From Limnanthes douglasii subsp. nivea (lineage: Eukaryota > Streptophyta > Magnoliopsida > Brassicales > Limnanthaceae), in assembly GCA_036936605.1 (NCBI GenBank), contig JAUPFV010000001.1:156397187-156461186 (forward strand): a stretch of DNA of 64,000 bases, in the 5' to 3' direction. Every line of letters begins with the position of its first letter. Position 1 is the stretch's first letter. Below are positions 22,212 through 32,391 of this stretch, one piece after another. The notes under the pieces were generated by a model. The model made no database searches and was not told the DNA's origin. It saw nothing but the letters and a program-made list of their open reading frames with translations. Position numbers and translations under genes: made by a program.

Positions 22212-24829
22212 CTAGAATAACAAGCAGATAAAAAATCCAACCATAATGATAAGAAGCCACGGTGCGGTAAGCTCCATAACCTTCCTCCCAAAAGACACTG
22301 TCTCGTCAGTCGAGTCGTCTAACGGCCGAATACGATTAATCGTATTCACCACATCGACCGCCGACGCCTCCGTAAGAATCCGAGGTGTGATATTAAACCA
22401 CCCGTACTTCTTCACGTACGCCTTGTACTGGGGGGACGCGGTGTGAGTACTCCCTTCCAAGGGCCTCGAATACTTATCGGTCACGTATAGGTGCTCCCTC
22501 CAGTTCGTCCAATGCCTAACCTGAACCGGATACCGAAGATGGTCTCCTCTACAAAGACCGGTTCTAGCAACGAGGGGGTTGAGCGGCTTTTCTTGGATCC
22601 AACCAAACTGGCGCATCACTCGGTCGGGGTGATATGCCTCGCTCACCATCATTAGGCGAATAGGGTTTCGGTACAACCCTATTGCCTGCTCCGGCCATAC
22701 CTCACGGACATCCTCGTAAGGTCGGAAAATAACCTACAAAAAAAATTATTTACTCGTCAAACATTTTATATAAAGTAGATGTATTTAAGTAAACGTAAAG
22801 AAGATAACTTACATCCCTTTCTCCTTGAGCCGCAAGGATGTCACGGTAGTACGGCTTCCCCCGAGTTAATGATACCGGGATCTTTTTGGGCAACCACGCC
22901 AGCATCTTCGGATCCGTTGGGCTATAACCACTGTTCACCGGCGCGCGGAAGACGGGGAAGTGGTCATAGACCCAACACTCGAACAAGGCCGAGAAGCCGA
23001 CCAAGGTCTTCAAGGAGTGCTTCGAGATGCCTCCCAAACTCTTGTACAACCACACCAACGCACAACTCCCCCATGCGTACTCACTAACCTTCTCTAAGTC
23101 CTCGAGGTGGTGGAGAAAATCGCACTGGATGTTCTTCTGGCTCGTGTTGGTGAAGATAGTACACCCGAGGAAGAACAAGATATATGCCCGAGCTGCTGCC
23201 TTCTTCATCTCCGGAGTGCAGGCGGCGTTGGAATCTAAGTACGCTTCCCCTGAGAAAATGGTCCTAAGCCATCGGAGGCCGAATCCGCTCCCGTCATGCG
23301 CCTCCATTTCCTGATGCACATCAGCAGCCGAAACTCCCAACAGCTCCCCATACCGTGCGTACGTCGCCTCTAGCGGATCAGACCTAAAGAGGTCAATAAT
23401 TCTCCCCTCAACCGGGAGGCACGTAATCACGTACACGTCGTCCAGTGTCAGCGTCATCTCCCCAAAGGAGAACTGGAACGTGTTGGTCTCCTGGTGCCAC
23501 CTCTCACCGAAGACCTCCGCCAACTGGACGTGGTTGTTGAACCTCGGTAAATGCCGCATCAACGGCCAAAATGGTGTCTCCTCCAGATAAGCCCTAACCC
23601 TTAGTTGTTTGCTAAGGTCCCACTGACCAAGCAAACCATATTTCGACTGCACCATGATGCCCGAGCGCACTTGTAAAAAAATTCAAAAATATATACAATG
23701 TTAAAAAAAATTAGTTTAATCAAAAAAATAATAAATTAAATAACTTACATCGTTTTTTAAGGCGTAGTACGCCTCGTGCTGCGCATACTCGGGGAAGAGA
23801 AGCACACTATTTTGGGATAGGAAAAGATTTTTCCATCCCTCCGCATCGGTTGGAGGCCCTTCGGCACGGACCTCTCTTCGAGGTGGTGGCAATGGGACCT
23901 CCGTTTCCTCCTCCTCCGTATCCTCCTCCTCCTCGTCCACTAGGGCACGCCGCCGTCGGATGGGGAGCACCTCTCGTAGAGGAGAAGATCGTCGATGGGG
24001 GCATCCCTTGTGGCATCGAATTTCTGATGCCGCAACGATCGTTCGGTCGGTTCTTCGCGCTCCTCGCGCACCTCGCGCACCTCGCGGTGGGGGCGAACAC
24101 GCTCTGTCCGATCCCCACGTTCCGGCCTAGCGACGACCACCGGCCGTCGGCTACTACCTTCACCCTTTCTTGCCGCCTTGGCCGCCTTCTCCTTGGTTAG
24201 GCGAGGTGCTTCGTGTTGTCTGCAAAAACATTAGAAAATACACAAGTTAGAAAAACATTGGTCGAAAAAATATACATAAAAATACTAAGAACAGGTCTTC
24301 CCCGCCGGTTCAAATATTTTCACCCAGCGGGTGAAAATTAAATATTTTAATTTTGAGTTTTCACCCGCCGGGTGACAATTATTCACCCGGCGGGTGAAAA
24401 CTAAAAATTAATCATTTTAATTTTCACCCGCCGGGTGAATCGGGCTCCACCCGGCGGGGACCAAGAACCCCTGGGAAAACCCAGGTTCCCCCGCCGGGTG
24501 AATCGCCTAAAACCCGGCGGGGGTGAAGAACACCTGCAAAAAAAATGGTTCCCCCGCCGGATAACCACCAACTGACCCGACGGGGGAACCTCGAAACAGC
24601 CATTGAAAACAAATAAAAAGCTCGAAAAACTACCTAAATCACCAAATCAATCAAAACCAAGCATACCCTAGCATCACTAGACAACTATAAACAAGATCAT
24701 AAGCAAATATAACACCAAATCAGCCACAAACAAACCTAACCTAGCATCAAAATAAAAAAACCTAACCTAAACCAAATATAGAAACAAAGTCCATTTAAGA
24801 GTAAAAACTTACTCTTTTTCTTTGCCCAT
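22212..24829 (-). pseudogene. Plant mobile domain (PMD) protein with hydrophobic C-terminus
   Basis: Predicted exons (minus): 24829-24813, 24219-23749, 23646-22813, 22733-22212, about 614 residues. The first exon encodes only MGKEK plus part of a codon. The second is highly charged (REVREVREEREE; DEEEEDTEEEE). The third and fourth carry the aminotransferase-like plant mobile domain: FGEMTLTLDDVYVITCLPVEG, then VIFRPYEDVREVW and MVSEAYHPDRVMRQFGW. PMD proteins are both host proteins (MAIN/MAIL1 family) and common transposon passengers. The last ~16 residues (PWLLIIMVGFFICLLF) look like a membrane tail anchor, which is odd for a transposon protein. One lost base between about 23965 and 23990 shifts the frame; adding one base restores codon phase across exon 2. 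Intron 1 contains array 3. The exon 3 acceptor (GTGCAG at 23647) was chosen because it alone keeps phase. Confidence 0.82.
24300..24585. repeat. GC-rich palindromic motif array 3 (intron 1 of PMD gene)
   Basis: About eight perfect cores. Here the flanks make longer palindromes, CACCCGCCGGGTG or CACCCGGCGGGTG, alternating in orientation with AT-rich spacers. The array lies inside the intron between 24812 and 24220. Confidence 0.9.
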
Positions 24830-25089
24830 TGTAGTTCTTGACTTGTTGTTGATGTGTAGAGATCTTCGGATTTGAATTTGGGGCTGATTTTGCAAGATTG
24901 CAAAAGTTTGGAGTTTGGAGAGGTTTTAGGGTTTTGGGGCTGATTTTGGGTTGGGGCTGTTTTAGAAGTGGGAATGGTTAGTGTTTAGGGTTTTGACTTA
25001 GTAAAAAACTAAAGGGTTTTTTGGATATTAGTTTGAGGCTACTTAAATTTTTGATGGGTATGGTTAAAATTGAGGCTGGTTAGCCAATT

Positions 25090-25111
25090 GGGCCCCAATT
25101 TAGCCATACCC
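25090..25111 (-). repeat. MULE right terminal inverted repeat
   Basis: Complement of the left end; 20 of 22 bases match. Directly followed by TSD TAATAAAAT. Confidence 0.95.
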
Positions 25112-25120
25112 TAATAAAAT
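25112..25120. repeat. MULE target-site duplication, right
   Basis: TAATAAAAT, identical to 15480-15488. Confidence 0.95.
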
Positions 25121-26231
25121 TTGGTTATATGGACTTTTAACATAGGACGAATATTGTTTAGTATTTTACAAGTCGAAATATCTAAAATAATATACAACTA
25201 TCAAATAACAAACCAACCAAATAATAAAAATAATAACCAATAAATTCCGCACAAATTAGTAGAACTATTTATTCCAATTTAGCTGAATAAGTCATCATTT
25301 TTGCACAAAACATTCCGTTACATCATTCCCATGTCGAATATTCGACATGTTATATGAATCTCTAACATCGATCTGCATAAAAAGAAAACCATATTCGTTT
25401 AAAAAAATTACTACATATATTTCTCTATTTAAATTATAAAACAACGATTAATTTATGACATAAACATAAATTTTTTGAATTTTTCAGATTCAAAAGTGAT
25501 ATAACTAATTTTCAACGAAATATAAAACTATTTAGACTTAATAAAATGTTATCCGAAAATGCATTTCTAATATATTCGATTATAATCATATATTCAAATT
25601 ATGAAACCAAACACAAACTATAAGTAATTGTAATCATATATTCTATTGAAAAAAAAACTTATTCAAAAATGAATTTTCCGATTGTTTAAAATAAATAAAT
25701 AAATATAAAATAGTTAATATAAGATTATTTATATATTTTTTTAAATTAATAAAATAATAAATTAATTATTGATCAAAACTAAATTGAAATGATAACAGTT
25801 ATGGATTTTGGCATTTATTGGTAAAAAAATTTAAAAAAAATAATTTTTTAATAAAAATAAAATAAAATCATAAAAAGACATAAACTATCACAAATAAACA
25901 AAATAAAATATATAGTAATGTTTTTTATATACACGGCATTATATGAGGTGAGTTTTTTTTCTTCTTATTATACATTGTGCCAATGCTATTTATAAATAAC
26001 CTTGTTATTTATATATCATTATATTATAGTTAATCATTTTTATTTTCTTTTTTGCTTTACTCATTTCAACTACGAAAAATGTTTTGTATAACTTTTTCTT
26101 TTATTATTTTCATGAACCACGAGTAATTGAATTCAATCAAAAGAAACAATTGTCACTTAACATGATGTAAATTTAGAACAATCTTAAATGTGAAACAATT
26201 GATTCTCACAAGAAAAAGACAAAGAAAATTG
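25121..26231. other. AT-rich DNA between the MULE and the Tat-like element
   Basis: No gene recognised. It contains a perfect 20-bp palindrome, CATGTCGAATATTCGACATG, at 25330-25349. Confidence 0.5.
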
Positions 26232-26661
26232 TGATAAAAGAATTCTCAAATACTTAGTCAAAGCAATGAATTACAATCAAGAAAGAAAATGAATAGAGTG
26301 TGAATTCTTTGTAGTAGACTAGTGTGATCAGTCTTTCAAACGAGATTTTACCCTATATATATAGGGTTTACAAATATCTCTTTGTCTATAGTATTATTAC
26401 AAGTGTACCCCATCATCGGCTCACAAGTATTATTCATTTATAACCGTATAACTAACTTCTTTTTCTCTTCAATAGAAAGTTGACACGTTTGTGGAGGCGC
26501 ACATTTGACACGGTTTTCAAACGTTTTAAAACTATATCCTCTTCAACTTATGGCTTGTGCTTCGTTATGATTCCAATTTAGTGCTTGTCAACATTATGAA
26601 TTACATTTCGTCATAATTATGAAATAACTCATTGTCTAATTCACAATTTATACCTCGTCAT
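26232..26661 (-). repeat. 3' LTR of element A, first part
   Basis: Matches 39501-40070 with gaps: AAAGCAATGAATTACAATCA and CTAATTCACAATTTATACCT are shared. It is interrupted at GTCAT by the nested element and resumes at 31671 for an undetermined length (to about 31750). Confidence 0.85.
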
Positions 26662-27066
26662 TGAAGAGTTTTAAGAATGTTCAGGGGTGATTTTGTGATA
26701 CGAAGATATTTTAGTGTCAAACAAGCCGTAATCCTTTGTTTAGGAGTCTTTTTAGAGATAGAAAAAGAGAATTAGGTTAAGTAGAGAGAGAAAGTAATAT
26801 TATATTCATCCCGGGATCCGTGAAGCGTGTGTGGTCCTTTTATAGTACAATTGTGGGTCCCACACACTTTAATTCTCATTTATTACACTTTTGGTCCCTA
26901 TATCTTTTCATCTTCTCATAATGGCTACTTCTTTAGTAGTCTATACAATTTTCCCCTAATAAAATTTCTTTTTTATAATTCTCTCCTATCATACTTCTTC
27001 TTTACAATTCTCTCCTATTATATTTCTTCCTTACAATTTTCTCATCTCTTTTATTCTCCCTCATCA
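26662..27066 (-). repeat. 3' LTR of the nested element
   Basis: 405 bp, paired with 31261-31665; same length and nearly the same sequence. Confidence 0.95.
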
Positions 27067-27080
27067 GTAGCCCCCCAGTC

Positions 27081-27540
27081 CTAGTAAAAATAGTTTTACT
27101 GGGACTGTAAAGAAGTCTACACTGCTCCCTCGAACATCTTTTCCTCGGAGAACTCTTTTACAAGTGCTACATATCTCTTCGAAAAAACGTCTCCTCGAAA
27201 AAAGGTCTTCTTAACAAGTACATCCCTTAGACTATAGACTTCTTTTATCTCATATTAACCAGTGGCCCCCCAATCCTTGCAATGTCTTAGCAAGGACTGG
27301 CGCAGGCTTTGGTAATGTTGCCCGTTGGAATTCGTTGCGCTAGCATATCACAACCACCATAATACTCTGATAAGACATTGCAAGGATTGACTGAGAAAGG
27401 TATGACGTCAGCAGTCATACTTTCTTGTCAGAGTATCTTTGGAGGGATCGTTTCACATTCCTGATACTGGTTCATGCCTCTGTAGCTTCTCCCGCGCTTT
27501 TCTGTCAACGATTCTTCACCTAGGGTACCCATAATGCCCC
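27081..27540. other. Nested element interior beside its 3' LTR
   Basis: No coding signal. It contains an inverted pair: GCCCCCCAATCCTTGCAATGTCTTAG near 27264-27290 and CTAAGACATTGCAAGG-like sequence near 27370-27385 (TAAGACATTGCAAGGATTG). Confidence 0.5.
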
Positions 27541-28111
27541 TAGACAAATTATTGTGACCCAAATAATAGTTTGAGACAAAGAAAAATTCGAGGCACAAAA
27601 TATTGTGACCCAAATAATAGTTTAAGGAAAAGAAAAATTCGAGGCACAAATTATTGTGACCCAAATAATAGTTCGAAAGGTAAACAATTCGAGGCACAAA
27701 TTATTGTGACCCAAATAATAGTTTAAGATAAAGAACAATTTAAGGCAAAAAATATTGTGACCCAAATAATAGTTCGAAGGGTAAACAATTCGAAACACAA
27801 ATTATTGTGACCCAAATAATAGTTTAAGACAAAGAGAAATTCGAGGCACAAATTATTGTGACCCAAATAATAGTTTAAGACAAACAAAAATTCGAGGCAC
27901 AAATTATTGTGACCCAAATAATAATTTAAGACAAAGAAAAATTCGAGGCACAAATTATTGTGACCCAAATAATAGTTCGAAGGGTAAACAATTCGAGGCA
28001 CAAATTATTGTGACCCAAATAATAGTTTAAGAAAGAAAAATTCGAGGCACAAAATATTGTGACCCAAATAATAGTTTAAGGAAAAGAAAAATTTGAGGCA
28101 CAAATTATTGT
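27541..28111. repeat. 51-bp tandem repeat, ~11 copies
   Basis: The block GTGACCCAAATAATAG recurs at about 27554, 27605, 27656, 27706, 27757, 27807, 27858, 27909, 27960, 28010 and 28059, steps of 49-51. Two spacer types alternate, TTAAGACAAAGAAAAATTCG and TCGAAGGGTAAACAATTCG. It sits near the element's 3' LTR, where plant gypsy-type elements often grow tandem arrays. Peptide-like NYYLGHNNLCLEF frames are a by-product. Confidence 0.95.
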
Positions 28112-29050
28112 CTCCTTTGTATTGTGTGGAAAGATCCAACTGCTGCAGAAGAAAAAAAATTTGACTTTGGAACCATCTTTATGAGCGGCATGATTCTCCC
28201 CCTGGCCCCCATAATTCTTCTTTGATGTTCCCATGCTTGCTGAATTTGCTCTCAGACCATCTTCAGTACTATAATCAATTTTCTCAACAACATCAAGTTC
28301 CTTCCTCAAATTTTCCACACTCACAGTGCCATCTTTGTTGGGCCGTAAACTATCTGAACCATCTTCACTGACATGATTTTATGTGCTAACCTTATCTACG
28401 TTATTTGTAAGACCATTATCATAGTTATTTGTAAGACCATTATCATATAGTCTACTGCTATGAGAATTAGTTACTCCCACTCCTTGAGTGGCTGAAAAAT
28501 TTCCAGTTAAGTTATGCAACAACCCTTCTGACACATTATGACATGGGGAATAAATTTTGGCACTAGGAACTGAAACAATTCGAGCTTCTTCGTTTCCACA
28601 TTCACGGACGGTTGGATATCCATGCATGATTTAAATATATATTCATGCTCAACAGTAGATGGACCGTTTACTACTTCTATTTGACTAACAGGCTCAACTC
28701 CAAGAGAAGCATCTACTACTTGATAGTTGTCTAAAAGCATCGTCGAACGAGTCGGAATCTTTTCATCATGCAAGCCAGCACCTTTGACGCAAATTTTGCT
28801 TTCAAACTCATGATTTAACTTTGGTAAAGCCGGTGTAACAGAAACAACATCCCGTCTTCTCCGCCTCAACACTTGTGTCACAGATTATCTGTCCTTTCAC
28901 ACCATCTTTTGTTCGCTGGTTGGTATTACCACCATTCAACGAGGTGTCTTTATCCGAGCAGTCATAAGAATTACGGCATGCATCTACGCCTATAACTTTA
29001 GTTGACACTTGATGAGCATTTCCATCGGCAGAAAGCAAGGGTCCCCCTCT
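28112..29050 (-). pseudogene. Captured coding-like segments of unknown origin fused to the PPR gene
   Basis: In minus sense, the PPR frame runs past its normal end at about 29050 into sequence unlike a PPR E/E+ domain (PLLSADGNAHQVSTKVIGVD). Further open pieces follow in shifting frames: RRRRRDVVSVTPALPKLNHE, ECGNEEARIVSVPSAKIYSP and GTVSVENLRKELDVVEKIDY. A 24-bp tandem duplication (NNYDNGLTNNYDNGLTNN) lies at about 28395-28450. Composition looks like host coding DNA rather than retrotransposon, but I do not recognise the gene. It may be one broken gene or several fragments. Confidence 0.5.
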
Positions 29051-30460
29051 GTCAAACAAACCTTTCAAATCATTTTTATTCCTTATCATCCGGGACTTAT
29101 TCCATCTACCTTGAGAAGAGTACATATTCGATAAAAGTTCATAATTTCCACTATTATGGGGCTCCAACTTTATCAGATGTTGCAGAGAACACTCTCCAAG
29201 CTCAAGATCCCCATGCATACTAGAAGCAGCAAGAAGAGAGCCCCATATAGCTGTGTTGGCCTCAAATGGCATCTTACTAACTAATTCTTGTGCTTCATCG
29301 AGTAAACCAGCACGCCCGAGTAAATTAATCATGCAGCTATAATGCTCAATCTTTGGTTCAATCATGTAGGTTGATGTCATCATGTTGAAATAACAGTGAC
29401 CCAACTCAACAAATCCAACGTGGCTGCAAGCAGAAAGAATTGCAACAAAAGTAATGTCATTTGGTTTAACTCCAACTCCTTCCATCTGAGAAAACATCTG
29501 AAGAGCTTCACAACCAAAACCATGCATGGCCAATGCAAAACTCATTGTCGTCCCACTAACGGCACTTCTATTCTTCATATTCTCAAATACTTTCAAAGCC
29601 TTGCCTATCTTACCAGACTTGGCATATGTGTCTATAAGTGCATTGTTGAGAGAAACCCTTTCATTAAATTCATGTCTTATAGCATACTGATGAATCCACT
29701 TACCTAGCTTGAGGTCACCGAGATGAGCACAAGATGATAGCACAGACACCAATGCGACTTCATCAGGCTGTACATTTTTTACCAACATTCTTTGAAATAC
29801 CGCTATAGCTTCATGGGAACAATCCATCTGAGCATACCCAGCAACCACGCAAGTCCAAGAAATCGCAGTCCTCACAGATGGGTCCATTCTATCCAATAAC
29901 TCAAGAGCTTCGTCCATCTTACCAACCTTAGCGTAACCGGAAAGCATGGCATTCCAGAGAACAGTATCTCTCACGAGCATTTCATCAAACAGCTTCTCCG
30001 CCTTGTAAACCTGAAAGAAACTCGACTACATTTGAACAATGGCGGTAACCACGTGAACATCAGATACCACCCCAGAGACCACCATTTGACAGTGAACCTG
30101 TATTCCCAATTTAGTATCCGATAATCTCATGACAGCTTTCAACACAAAAGGGAACGAGTACGTATCAGGTCTCAACCCCGCGAATTGAATACCGTTGAAA
30201 ACGATTACAGCATCTGTAACAGAGTTCGCAATACAGAGAGCCTTAATCATGGTGTTAAAGAGATAGGTATTGGATTTTTTCTGGTGCGCAAAAACCGAAG
30301 AGGCGTAAGCATGAAATCCGAGAGAGGAACAAACATCAATGAAGGAACCGAGAAAAAAGTTGTCAAGATCGAGACCTCTCGTGATCATGAAACCATGAGT
30401 AAGGGTTATGGTTTTGTGGTCTGTGCATTGGTGTAGCAGAGAAAACACGGTTGAAGACAA
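29051..30460 (-). pseudogene. PPR protein (E class), captured in the nested element
   Basis: Pentatricopeptide-repeat proteins bind organellar RNA one base per repeat. The frame reads from about 30460 (SLLHQCTDHKTITLTHGFMI) through FNTMIKALCIANS, PDTYSFPFVLKAV, LWNAMLSGYAKVGKMDEALE, PDEVALVSVLSSCAHLG, SLNNALIDTYAKSGKIGKAL, PNDITFVAILSACSHVGFVE to the E-domain piece IWGSLLAASSMHGDLELGE and NYELLSNMYSSQGRWN. One premature TAG at 30028-30026, after AIVQM, where a Tyr fits, splits an otherwise continuous frame. The expected start Met is missing or out of frame, and the E+ end is replaced by foreign sequence. No introns are seen. It lies in the same sense as the carrier element, so it could have been captured as RNA. 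Confidence 0.88.
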
Positions 30461-31034
30461 TTTGTCCTTCTGCGGAAGACATAGGTATAGGACTTAGCTA
30501 GTGGCATATCACATAGATCGATCCAGATATACTGAGGACATGATATAGACCGAATCGACTAGTGAAAGTGGAGGGACCAGCAACCACCAAAGTCATCGTA
30601 GCTCCAATACAACTCGCCTGCGAAGAGCCAATCAGTAGCCTAAAAGTCTCCACGGGACTTTACCAAAACCAGAGCCGATCTCAAGCAAACGAGAGTATAC
30701 ACTGACACTATCAATTGAATAAAGTTTATCGATATCTCTTATTCAGCTTCAACATATTAATCTAGGAAAAAAAATGTCAAGGTGGGACTAGGAGGTGTAT
30801 CTGACGCTTCAGTTCGTGCAATGAAGCATTAAAAACCCTAAATCCCAGCACTGACGATTCTTAAACAAAGAAGGATCTGCCGCCACCAGGCGATGATTCA
30901 AGTTCCATGTACGTGATAAAAGAAAGAGAGAAATGTGAATCAGAGAAACAACATCTCCTCTTGCTCGTGTAAATACGTACCAAAAGAAGCATAAATAAAT
31001 CGCAGAAAAATAAAAAACCTAAATGTTTCAGTAC
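30461..31034 (-). other. Leader between the nested element's short first exon and the PPR gene
   Basis: No domain seen. If the donor at 31033-31034 is used, this stretch would be largely intronic or 5' untranslated. Confidence 0.4.
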
Positions 31035-31180
31035 CTGATGGAACAAAGATTTGTCTGAATGGTTTCCTTTTCTGCCTTCAATCTTTCGATTTCCAGCAGC
31101 AGTTCATTCCTTCGAGCCAACAGATATAAGTCATCAAAATTGTCTCCAAATCGTTGGCCCCCACGTGCCTCGTATTCCAT
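31035..31180 (-). CDS. Short ORF after the primer site, possible gag remnant or leader exon
   Basis: In element sense ATG at 31180-31178 opens a frame (MEYEARGGQRFGDNFDD, then LLARRNELLLEIERLKAEKE) that ends at an apparent splice donor CAG|GTACTG (31035|31034). The second half looks like a short coiled coil. It sits about 60 bases from the primer site, where gag would begin, but is too short to assign. Confidence 0.35.
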
Positions 31181-31260
31181 GTAATTTCCCTCGGAATAGG
31201 AACTATTTCCAGGAAGCGATTGTCGTCAGAACAATCTTCATTTCCCACAGACGGCGCCAC

Positions 31261-31665
31261 TGAAGAGTTTTAAGAATGCTCAGGGGTGATTTTGTGATAC
31301 GAAGATATTTTAGTGTCAAAGAAGCTGTAATCCTTTGTTTAGGAGTCTTTTTAGAGAGAGAAGAAGAGAATTAGGTTAAGTAGAGAGAGAAAGTAATATT
31401 CTATTCATCCCGGGATCTGTGAAGCGTGTGTGGTCCTTTTATAGTACAATTGTGGGTCCTTCACGCTTTAATTCCCATTTATTACACTTTTGGTCCCTAT
31501 ATCTTTTCATCTTCTCATAATGGCTACTTCTTTAGTAGTCTATACAATTTTCCTCTAATACAATTTCTTTTTTACAATTCTCTCCTATCATACTTCTTCT
31601 TTACAATTCTCTCCTATTATATTTCTTCCTTGCAATTTTCTCATGTCTTTTATTCTCCCTCATCA
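31261..31665 (-). repeat. 5' LTR of the nested element
   Basis: 405 bp; pair of 26662-27066. Followed by TSD GTCAT (31666-31670), after which element A resumes. Confidence 0.95.
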
Positions 31666-31670
31666 GTCAT

Positions 31671-32391
31671 ATTGCTAATTTTATCTCCCGTTATGATTAA
31701 TATTTGCCTTTACCGCATCAAAGATTTGGTCTTGTATTATGTCATGAACTTGTTTTAAGCCCTCGCCCTTCTCTAAGACTTCACCTCATCATAAATCTCG
31801 TATGAATAAGTAATATATTATTTTGACGGAATATATACTTATCACGAATCTCCTAGTCTTTGAAAATGAATCCATTATATATTTTAAAGACTAAACAATA
31901 CCATAAAGACGAGGTTAGTTAATCTTATATAATATTCATACGCACGCACTATTAATATTGACACGTGTCAAAGAATAGCTCAAACACTCAATTAATGCAA
32001 CTAATAACAAAATACTATCGTTTCATATTCTAAACATATATCTACCCTTAACAATTTTGAATCTAATGGTTCTTATTATTTTTAAATTAATTATTCTTTC
32101 ACTACTATAAAAACAGTTTTCTCTCTCCAATTTTTTATTTTCTATAATAGTATCTTTTTTTACGGCAACGGAAATTCTTTCCTCTCTGAAGTCTAGAACT
32201 AGCATCTTTATCACGAACAAATTTCTAGTATGTCATTTTCGGGTAATCAATCTTCGTTCTCATTTCTTATATATTATTTTTTAATATCTCTAAACCACTT
32301 TTAGAGTCTTAACAACTATAACCTTTTTGAAATCGAAACCAACAATCACTTCTTCTAAATCTACAATTTCTTTATTTTTTGTTTTAGTAAT
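31671..32391 (-). other. Element A after the nested insertion: rest of 3' LTR and adjoining DNA
   Basis: The sequence resumes ATTGCTAATT as in the right LTR (40075-40090). The pyrimidine run GCCCTCGCCCTTCTC near 31760 may be the complement of the polypurine tract. Beyond this no gene is seen until 32392. Confidence 0.45.

Larger units (their letters stand above)
15489..25111. mobile_element. Complete Mutator-like element (9.6 kb) with PMD, OTU and Myb-like genes
   Basis: The ends are inverted: GGGTATGGCTAAATT (15489-15503) is repeated as its exact complement at 25097-25111, and 20 of 22 terminal bases match. The element is bracketed by a perfect 9-bp duplication TAATAAAAT (15480-15488 and 25112-25120), the hallmark length for Mutator-type insertion. 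TIR-like motifs recur inside each end (GGGTATGGTTAGCCA at 15619-15633; GGGTATGGTTA at 25056-25066; GGTTAGCCA at 25078-25086). Cargo from left to right: transposase-OTU gene (+), three small Myb/SANT-like ORFs (-, +, -), PMD gene (-), and three GC-rich motif arrays. The GC-rich, codon-dense interior contrasts sharply with the AT-rich surroundings. Confidence 0.95.
26662..31665 (-). mobile_element. Non-autonomous LTR retrotransposon (5.0 kb) carrying a captured PPR gene
   Basis: Two 405-bp LTRs (26662-27066 and 31261-31665), highly similar, TGAAGAG...CTCATCA in plus sense. TSD GTCAT at 26657-26661 and 31666-31670. In element (minus) sense the primer site TGGCGCCGTCTGTGGGA lies one base from the 5' LTR (complement at 31243-31259), and a G-rich tract (complement of GTAGCCCCCCAGTC, 27067-27080) precedes the 3' LTR. 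No gag-pol domain is visible. The interior holds a PPR gene, segments of unrecognised coding sequence and a 51-bp tandem array. The similar LTRs and clean TSD suggest recent insertion, later than element A. Confidence 0.92.

Noticed and set aside
23807..24200. Long frames on both strands over the PMD second exon
   Set aside because: Only one frame joins in phase with both neighbouring exons and matches the charged N-terminus; the others are shadows of GC-rich coding DNA.
27428..28001. Repeat protein NYYLGHNNLCLEF
   Set aside because: It is a translation of the 51-bp tandem repeat, whose length (3 x 17) keeps the frame open; nothing supports expression.
27541..28111. CRISPR-like array
   Set aside because: The whole 51-bp unit repeats with no unique spacers, and the genome is a plant's.
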